Source: Atopobiaceae bacterium UBA7016 (lineage in GTDB: Bacteria > Actinomycetota > Coriobacteriia > Coriobacteriales > Atopobiaceae). Taken from it: a stretch of DNA of 20,102 bases. The DNA is taken from positions 1-20,102 of the forward strand of contig DJXA01000133.1 in the NCBI GenBank assembly GCA_002449555.1, in the 5' to 3' direction. Position numbers and translations under genes: made by a program. A model generated the notes under the pieces. The model was not told the DNA's origin, did not search any database, and saw nothing but the letters and a program-made list of their open reading frames with translations. How positions within the stretch are numbered: position 1 is the stretch's first letter; each line of letters starts with the position of its first letter. Shown in pieces: positions 15,065 to 20,102 of this stretch.

Positions 15065-17043
15065 GACAGGGCCTCCTCAACCACGGCCGTCAGCTCGAGC
15101 CACTCCTCCTCAAGGGCGGGAATCTTGGCCGAGAGGGCGTTGTACTCGCGCATGGCCTTGTCGAAGCTGTCCGCGTCGGCGTAGAGCTCCTCCGACGCCA
15201 GCAGGCCCATGAGCTCGTCGTAGCGGGCGCGCATGGGCTCGAGCGCTGCCTCGATCTCTTTCAGGCGCTTGCGCTCGTCCTTCAGGAGCTTCGCCGCCGC
15301 CTGACGGGCCTCGGCCTCGGCGCGCTTCTGCTCCTTGGTCTTGACGTTGCGACCTGCGGGCTTTGCCGGCGCCTCGGGCACGGCCCCACGCGCGGGCTGC
15401 GCGGCGGCAGCCTCCTCGGCGGCGCGGCCCTCAAGCTCGGCACGCTTCCACAGGTAGTAGTCGTAGTCGCCCTCGTATACGGTGACGGTATGGTCGCGCA
15501 CGTCGATCACCTTGTTGGCGATGGCGCGCACCAGATGCTCGTCGTGGCTAATGAGGACGATGGTGCCCGCGAAGGTCTCCAGCGCCTTCTCCAGCACGTC
15601 TACGCTCTCGATGTCCAGGTGGTTGGTGGGCTCGTCCAGGCAGAGCAGCGGGTCGGGCGCCACCAGCATCTTGGCCAGCGCGAGACGGGCGCGCTCGCCG
15701 CCGGAGAGCACCGAGACGCGCTTTAGCACGTCGTCGCCGTGGAAGAGGAACGCGCCCAGCAGCTGGCGCTCCTCAGAGGATGTCCAGCCCGGGGCTACCT
15801 CGTCCATCTCGGCCAGCACGGTGTTGCCGGCGTTCAGCGTCTCAAGCTGGTGCTGCGCGTAGTAGGCGCGCGAGACGTTCTGGCCCAGCTCGACGGTGCC
15901 GCGCGTGGTGGCCTCGTTTCCGGTGATGAGCTTCATCAGCGTGGACTTGCCAGCGCCGTTGGGGCCAACCAGCACCACGTGGTCGCCGCGGTAGAGCTTC
16001 AGCGACACGCCCTCGTACACGAGGTTGTCGCCGTACGCCTTGGACACGTCGTCAAGCGAGACCACCATGTCGCCCGTGCGCGGCGGCTCGGGGAAGGTGA
16101 AGTGCACCTTCTTGGACTGCTCGGGCAGCACCACCAGCTCGCTCTTGATCTTCTCAAGGCGCTTCACGCGCTCCTGCACCTGCTTGGCCTTGGTGGGCTT
16201 GTAGCGGAAGCGGTCGATGAACGTCTCGATATGCTGGATGTCACGCTCCTGCGCAGCGCGCTTGGCCTTCAGCTGCTCGAGGTTGTCCTCACGCTGCTTG
16301 AGGTAGCTTGCGTAGTTGCCCGTATAGGTGGTGAGGCGGCGGTTCTCCAGCGCGGCCACGTGGCTCACGCACGCGTCCATGAAGGCGCGGTCGTGGCTGA
16401 CGAGCAGCACGGCGCCGTCGTAGGCCGCCAGGAACGACTCCAGCCAACGCACGCTCTCGAGGTCCAGGTGGTTGGTGGGCTCGTCCAGAAGCAGCAGGTC
16501 AGGGTGGCGTAGCAAGAGCTTTGCCAGCGAGATGCGCATCTGCCAGCCGCCAGAGAACTCCTTGGCCGGCTTGTCGAAGTCCGCTACCGGAAAGCCCAGA
16601 CCACCCAGAATCTGCTTGGCGCGCGCCTCAAGCTCGTAGCCGCCCAGGCGCTCGTAGCGGTCTTGCGCCGCACCGTAGCGCTCGAGCAGCGCCTCGAACG
16701 CCGGGCCCTCGCTCGCGTCGGCGATGTGGGCCTCCATCTCGGCGATGCGCGCCTCAAGGCGCTTGATCTCGGTTGCGGAGTCAACCACCTCGGCAAGCGC
16801 GCTCTTCTCCCCTGCCAGGTGCGTCTCCTGCTCGAGGTAGCCTATGGTGATGTCGCGCGCGAAGTAGACGGTGCCTTCGTCCGCCTGCTCCTCGCCCATG
16901 ATGATGCGCAGGAGCGTGGTCTTGCCGGCACCGTTCGGGCCCACCAGGCCCCAGCGCTCACCAGCGTTCAGCTGCAGCGTCGCCTGCGAATAGAGCACGC
17001 GCCCGCCGAACGACTTCGATATCTTGTCTGCGAGGGCTATCAC
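15061..17043 (-). CDS. ABC-F family ATP-binding protein
   Basis: A 660-residue soluble protein with two ABC domains and no membrane segments, as in ribosome-associated ABC-F proteins. Domain 1: Walker A GPNGAGKT (35-42), signature FSGGW (163-167), Walker B LLLLDEPTNHLD (183-194). The interdomain linker (about 245-315) is basic and helical (KPTKAKQVQERVKRLEKIK). Domain 2: GPNGAGKS (360-367), LSGGE (446-450), LLCLDEPTNHLD (466-477). The C-terminal part (about 535-660) is an Ala/Glu/Lys-rich coiled coil as in Uup- and YheS-like members. Start is GTG 17043; AGGACGG lies about 7 nt upstream and no in-frame ATG is near. A structured leader precedes it. Housekeeping translation factor or antibiotic-resistance type cannot be told apart by sequence alone. 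Confidence 0.93.
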   Translation of the reverse strand: MIALADKISKSFGGRVLYSQATLQLNAGERWGLVGPNGAGKTTLLRIIMGEEQADEGTVYFARDITIGYLEQETHLAGEKSALAEVVDSATEIKRLEARIAEMEAHIADASEGPAFEALLERYGAAQDRYERLGGYELEARAKQILGGLGFPVADFDKPAKEFSGGWQMRISLAKLLLRHPDLLLLDEPTNHLDLESVRWLESFLAAYDGAVLLVSHDRAFMDACVSHVAALENRRLTTYTGNYASYLKQREDNLEQLKAKRAAQERDIQHIETFIDRFRYKPTKAKQVQERVKRLEKIKSELVVLPEQSKKVHFTFPEPPRTGDMVVSLDDVSKAYGDNLVYEGVSLKLYRGDHVVLVGPNGAGKSTLMKLITGNEATTRGTVELGQNVSRAYYAQHQLETLNAGNTVLAEMDEVAPGWTSSEERQLLGAFLFHGDDVLKRVSVLSGGERARLALAKMLVAPDPLLCLDEPTNHLDIESVDVLEKALETFAGTIVLISHDEHLVRAIANKVIDVRDHTVTVYEGDYDYYLWKRAELEGRAAEEAAAAQPARGAVPEAPAKPAGRNVKTKEQKRAEAEARQAAAKLLKDERKRLKEIEAALEPMRARYDELMGLLASEELYADADSFDKAMREYNALSAKIPALEEEWLELTAVVEEALS

Positions 17044-17259
17044 GTGAAAACCGTCCTCGTCCCATGCGAGAGGCGCCGCTGCCCGCGAACAGAGCGCGGG
17101 ATGGGCGCCTCGATGTACTTCTTAAACCTTTTTCAGTATACCCTCTCGCCCCGCAACGCCTCCCACCTGCGTGTGATTCCCGTCCATCTCCACTACCAGC
17201 GAGGAAAAACGCTATCTTTATAGGGTACTTTCAGGTTTTCCACCATGGCAGGAGCTTCC
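17044..17259. promoter_or_regulatory. Divergent promoter region with leader hairpin before the ABC-F gene
   Basis: This 216-nt spacer separates the ABC-F gene (minus) from the O-acyltransferase (plus). On the minus strand, TATACT at 17140-17135 is a good -10 candidate, though no clear -35 is seen. Between it and the GTG start the leader can fold: 17070-17077 pairs with 17104-17111 (8 bp) and 17082-17087 with 17095-17100 (6 bp, GC only). On the plus strand TATAGG-like bases at 17219-17224 are the only weak -10 candidate. Confidence 0.4.
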
Positions 17260-19209
17260 ATGCCACGCTATAGCAATGAGCCAGCTCACAGCCGTCGCAG
17301 GGCGGCTGCTTCACCTAAGGCGGCCGCCGCTCCCAAGGCGCGCCGCGTCACCTCGCTCGACGGTCTCCGCGTCCTGGCGATGCTCGCCATCGTCATCTAC
17401 CACGCCAACGTCTCGTGGCTGCCAGGAGGTTTTCTGGGCGTCACCGTCTTCTTCACGCTTTCGGGCTACCTCATCACCGATGCGCTCTTACGCGAGGTAA
17501 AGCGCACCGAGGGGTCCATCGACGTCATCGGATTCTACGCGCGGCGCCTGCGCAGGCTGTGGCCGCTCATGATTCTGGTGGTGGGCGCGACGGCCATCCT
17601 CTGTGCCATCTTTGCGCCGGGGCTTCTTGCCAAGATGCGCGGCGACGCCATTCCGGCGCTGCTCTTCTACGAAAACTGGTGGTTCATCGTCCGCGAGCAG
17701 AGCTACTTTGCCGCTTCCGGCCTGCCCTCGCCCATCACGCACTTCTGGTTCCTGTCGGTCATCGTGCAGTTCTACCTGATCTGGCCGTGGGTCGTGCTTT
17801 TGCTGACGCGGACGCTGCCGTCGCGTACCGTGCAGTCGCGCGCCGTGGGCGTGTTAGTTCTGGCGTCGGGCATCGCAGCTGCCATCCTGTTCAACCCGTC
17901 GGGCGACCCATCGCGTGTGTACTACGGCACCGACACGCGCCTGTGCGAGATTCTGGTGGGCGCGTGGCTGGCCTTCGTGTGGCCCACCAGCGGCCTTACC
18001 GGGCGTGGCAGGGCGCTTGCCGAGAGACTGGGCGGCGTTGACAACACCATCTTTACGGACCTTATCGCGTTGGTTGCGCTGGTCGGCCTGGGCTTTCTCT
18101 GCCGCATCGTCAACGGCTACTCGCCGTGGCTGTACCGCGGCGGCCTGCTGGGCGTGTCGGTCCTCACGGCCATTGTGATTGCCGCCGTCGTCAGGCCAGG
18201 AAGCCTTCTGGGTTGGCCGCTGGGACTTCGGCCCTTCGTCGAGGTGGCGAAGCGCTCGTTTGGCATCTACCTCTGGCACTATCCGCTGCTGCTCATCATG
18301 AACCCCGCCACGCGCACCACGGCACTTCCCTGGTGGGGCTGGGCGCTTGAGGCGCTGGCCATCATCGTCGCGGTGGAGTTCTCGTGGCGCGTGGTGGAAG
18401 ATCCCGTAGCGGCGCTGCTCAGCGGCAAGTGGGGGTCCCGCGGGCGTGACGAGCGTGCCTATGTGGAGATCAATCCGCTGGCTTCTGTTGGCGTGTTGTT
18501 GCTGGTTGCCGCCATTGGTGGCGGGCTCACGTACATCGGGCCCTTCTGGTACGAGGACGGAGCCCTTCAGCAGGCAACCGATACAACGCAGGTCGAAAAC
18601 GCGCCCGCTCCGCCAGAGCAGCCCGAGGTTGTTGAGCGCACACCCTCCGCGACGGTGTCTGAGGCCATCTCGCGCGCCTCTGAGCACCTGCAGACCATCC
18701 TCCGCGCCACTGACTACACCGTGAACCCCGAGACGGGCACCACCGATGCTCCCGTCATTCTCATTGGCGACTCGGTGCCTGCCGGCGCGGTCGACCAGTT
18801 CTACGAGGTCTTCCCCGAGGGCTATATCGACGCCGTGGTGGGCCGTCAGCTGTACGACGCGGCCGGAGTGTACGAGTCGTACCGTGACTCGGGCTACAAC
18901 CAGTCGATCGTGGTCTTCTCGTGCGGCGACAATGGCGTGGCGCAGGAAGAGGATGTCGTCGAGATGGTGGAGTCGGCCGGCAACCGCAAGGTGTACCTGG
19001 TCACCGCGCGCGTGCCGCTGCCGCTGCAGGACATGAACAACGCGCTCTTCTACGACGTGGCGTCGCGCTACGACAACTGCGAGGTCATTGACTGGTACGG
19101 TTGGTCGGAGGGGCACGACGAGTTCTTCTGGGACGACGGCACGCACCTGAGGCCTGAAGGCGCCGAAGCCTACGTGGCGATGCTCCGTTACTACATCTGC
19201 GGCGAATAA
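17260..19209 (+). CDS. Membrane O-acyltransferase (acyltransferase 3) with C-terminal SGNH domain, OatA-like
   Basis: A 649-residue protein. Residues 1-30 are basic and Ala/Pro-rich. The acyltransferase-3 domain (about 31-400) has many membrane helices and the motifs SLDGLRVLAMLAIVIYHAN (32-50, H48), GGFLGVTVFFTLSGYLIT (56-73) and FYARRLRRLWP (92-102). A variable linker leads to an extracellular SGNH esterase-like domain: IGDSVP with S505, CGDNG (N558) and DDGTHLRPEGA (D626, H629). This layout is that of OatA-type peptidoglycan O-acetyltransferases, which move acetyl groups across the membrane onto MurNAc; other cell-surface polymers are possible acceptors. ATG 17260 is preferred because CAGGAG lies 5 nt upstream; ATG 17245 would add five residues and has a poorer site. 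Confidence 0.9.
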   Translation: MPRYSNEPAHSRRRAAASPKAAAAPKARRVTSLDGLRVLAMLAIVIYHANVSWLPGGFLGVTVFFTLSGYLITDALLREVKRTEGSIDVIGFYARRLRRLWPLMILVVGATAILCAIFAPGLLAKMRGDAIPALLFYENWWFIVREQSYFAASGLPSPITHFWFLSVIVQFYLIWPWVVLLLTRTLPSRTVQSRAVGVLVLASGIAAAILFNPSGDPSRVYYGTDTRLCEILVGAWLAFVWPTSGLTGRGRALAERLGGVDNTIFTDLIALVALVGLGFLCRIVNGYSPWLYRGGLLGVSVLTAIVIAAVVRPGSLLGWPLGLRPFVEVAKRSFGIYLWHYPLLLIMNPATRTTALPWWGWALEALAIIVAVEFSWRVVEDPVAALLSGKWGSRGRDERAYVEINPLASVGVLLLVAAIGGGLTYIGPFWYEDGALQQATDTTQVENAPAPPEQPEVVERTPSATVSEAISRASEHLQTILRATDYTVNPETGTTDAPVILIGDSVPAGAVDQFYEVFPEGYIDAVVGRQLYDAAGVYESYRDSGYNQSIVVFSCGDNGVAQEEDVVEMVESAGNRKVYLVTARVPLPLQDMNNALFYDVASRYDNCEVIDWYGWSEGHDEFFWDDGTHLRPEGAEAYVAMLRYYICGE

Positions 19210-19212
19210 AGC

Positions 19213-19249
19213 AACTGCACCACAAGGGTCCGACCCTTGTGGTGCAGTT
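19213..19249. terminator. Perfect 18-bp palindrome between convergent genes (copy 1)
   Basis: Arms 19213-19230 and 19232-19249 are exact reverse complements around a single C. It begins 4 nt after the O-acyltransferase stop and ends 11 nt before the stop of the convergent CrtO-like gene, so it is well placed as a two-way terminator. No long T-run follows on either strand. A near-identical sequence recurs at 19913-19945. Confidence 0.65.
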
Positions 19250-19260
19250 CGTTCAACGCC

Positions 19261-19833
19261 TTATGTAGGGCCTTGGACGTCTCCTTGCGCTACCTTCTGC
19301 GACATCCTTCGAGCGATCCGCAAGACACGGGGCCTGTTGTAGCGCTGTATCACAACGAAGGAGAGGTCCACGGCACTGGCGAGGATAGACGTAATGGCAA
19401 AGACGGGGGCGTCTCCCCAGTCTCCGCAGGCCACGCATACCGCAAGCGGCAGGAAGCTGAGCACGGCAATCGTCTCGTGGACGAGCTCAGCCTGGCACAT
19501 GGCTTGAGCTATCTCCGCCCACGTGTGGCGGCTGGGATCAAAGGAATCAGGGCTCCACGTGGGCATGTGCGCCTTCCAGCGCCTGACACGAAGGGCCCGG
19601 TACAGCCTCGGCTCCCACGAGAGCTCGCGAAACCATGCGGCCCCGACGTCTGCCTTGTTTGCCATGGTCCGGTCAAAGATGAGTCCCACCAAAAGACGCA
19701 TGCCAAGGTGATACGCGGTCGTTCCCAAGGCAATAGTGACGGCAAGCGGGACCGCGCCGCGGAAGCACAGAGAGAGCAATGTGGCAGAGAGGCAGACGAC
19801 GGTGACGGCGACCATCTTTCCGCGCAATCCCAT
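19261..19833 (-). CDS. Small membrane protein, CrtO-like (glycosyl-4,4'-diaponeurosporenoate acyltransferase family)
   Basis: A 190-residue protein with hydrophobic segments at about 8-24, 28-52, 118-138 and 142-162. Between the pairs lies a polar region with EPRLYRALRVRRWKAHMP (74-91), then AMCQAELVHETIAVLSFLPL (111-130), and near the C-terminus VIQRYNRPRVLRI (161-173). These landmarks recall the CrtO-like family, whose staphylococcal member acylates a carotenoid glycoside. No other carotenoid genes are in the window, so the substrate is likely different. ATG 19833 follows AAGGGG at about 6 nt. It appears monocistronic: palindromes lie before and after it and the gene behind it points the opposite way. 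The family call rests on remembered motifs and is moderately sure. Confidence 0.65.
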   Translation of the reverse strand: MGLRGKMVAVTVVCLSATLLSLCFRGAVPLAVTIALGTTAYHLGMRLLVGLIFDRTMANKADVGAAWFRELSWEPRLYRALRVRRWKAHMPTWSPDSFDPSRHTWAEIAQAMCQAELVHETIAVLSFLPLAVCVACGDWGDAPVFAITSILASAVDLSFVVIQRYNRPRVLRIARRMSQKVAQGDVQGPT

Positions 19834-19912
19834 GTGACGCCCCTTTCCCTTTTGAAGATGATACGCCCTTGGCTAGTCAGCCGCACATGGGACGCGTTGC
19901 CTCTTTATGCAT

Positions 19913-19945
19913 CTGCACCACAAGGGTCGGACCCTCGTGGTGCAG
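19913..19945. repeat. Near-perfect 16-bp palindrome (copy 2)
   Basis: Arms 19913-19928 and 19930-19945 pair at 15 of 16 positions around a central G. It matches the palindrome core at 19215-19247 in 31 of 33 bases, or 32 of 33 when one copy is turned over, so the two are copies of one element in opposite orientation. It lies between the zinc-ribbon gene and the CrtO-like gene, immediately beside another palindrome. Confidence 0.85.
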
Positions 19946-19946
19946 C

Positions 19947-19973
19947 TGGACACGGGTTCCGAACCCGTGTCCA
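19947..19973. terminator. Perfect 13-bp palindrome after the zinc-ribbon gene
   Basis: Arms 19947-19959 and 19961-19973 are exact reverse complements around one C, with the core GGGTTCCGAACCC. It begins 7 nt after the stop codon of the minus-strand zinc-ribbon gene and directly adjoins the second copy of the other palindrome. Its position suggests termination or 3'-end protection of that gene's mRNA; no T-run follows. Confidence 0.55.
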
Positions 19974-19980
19974 ACGTTCG

Positions 19981-20102
19981 TTAGAGCCCGATTGAAGCCT
20001 TGGAACCCTTCCAGCCGCAGTCATTGCAGAGAATCTCGCCGCCACCGAGGTCGGTGAACGAGGTGGAGCCGCACCCGGGGCAGTGTCCGGGCTTGCCGCC
20101 AC
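19981..20102 (-). CDS. Zinc-ribbon protein, C-terminal fragment
   Basis: Only the last 39 complete codons are visible; the gene enters from the right edge. The fragment has two CxxC pairs, HCPGCGSTSF and LCNDCGWKGS, spaced as in a small zinc ribbon, and ends KASIGL before TAA. The glycine/lysine-rich bases before the first pair suggest a linker from an upstream domain. No specific family can be named from so little. Two tandem palindromes lie just past its stop codon. Confidence 0.7.
   Translation of the reverse strand, partial: GGKPGHCPGCGSTSFTDLGGGEILCNDCGWKGSKASIGL

Noticed and set aside
17854..19146. A 430-codon minus-strand open frame opposite the O-acyltransferase
   Set aside because: Composition is rich in R, H and V without motifs, and the plus strand carries clear acyltransferase and SGNH motifs over the same bases.

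Overview
The window is a GC-rich stretch of bacterial chromosome packed with housekeeping genes, nearly all on the minus strand and joined by 1-nt gaps or 1- to 20-nt overlaps. Codon use, gene content and gene order suggest an actinomycete of the class Coriobacteriia (Collinsella/Olsenella/Atopobium-like). That placement is inference; there is no rRNA in the window to confirm it. No tRNA, rRNA, CRISPR array, transposase or integrase gene was found.

Layout, read along the minus strand from right to left. (i) 20102-19981: C-terminal end of a zinc-ribbon protein. (ii) 19833-19261: a small membrane protein resembling CrtO-type acyltransferases, with copies of one palindrome on both sides. (iii) 17260-19209, plus strand: a large membrane O-acyltransferase with a C-terminal SGNH domain, OatA-like in layout. 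(iv) 17043-11359: a tightly coupled run of ABC-F ATPase, unknown membrane protein, M50 site-2 protease, ScpA, ScpB and RluB-type pseudouridine synthase. (v) 11309-7414: Cmk, PlsC-like acyltransferase, IspH and a DUF512 radical-SAM protein. A very long near-perfect hairpin lies between plsC and ispH. (vi) 5967-7400, plus strand: a lone SIR2-domain protein, the best accessory or defence candidate. (vii) 5881-1: Der GTPase, PlsY, GpsA, Rpe, cysteine desulfurase, a coiled-coil/zinc-ribbon protein and the start of CoaBC.

How the genes fit together. GpsA makes glycerol-3-phosphate, PlsY adds the first acyl chain and the PlsC-like enzyme the second, so most of the route to phosphatidic acid is here (PlsX is not). 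IspH is the last step of the MEP isoprenoid pathway, Rpe belongs to the pentose phosphate pathway, and CoaBC to coenzyme A synthesis. Der, the ABC-F protein and RluB act on ribosomes. ScpA and ScpB belong to the SMC condensin, and Cmk supplies CDP/dCDP.

The unusual material sits at the edges of these blocks: the SIR2 gene at the Der/DUF512 junction, the perfect or near-perfect palindromes in three intergenic regions, an atypical HX4E motif in the PlsC-like protein, and a zinc ribbon lacking one cysteine.
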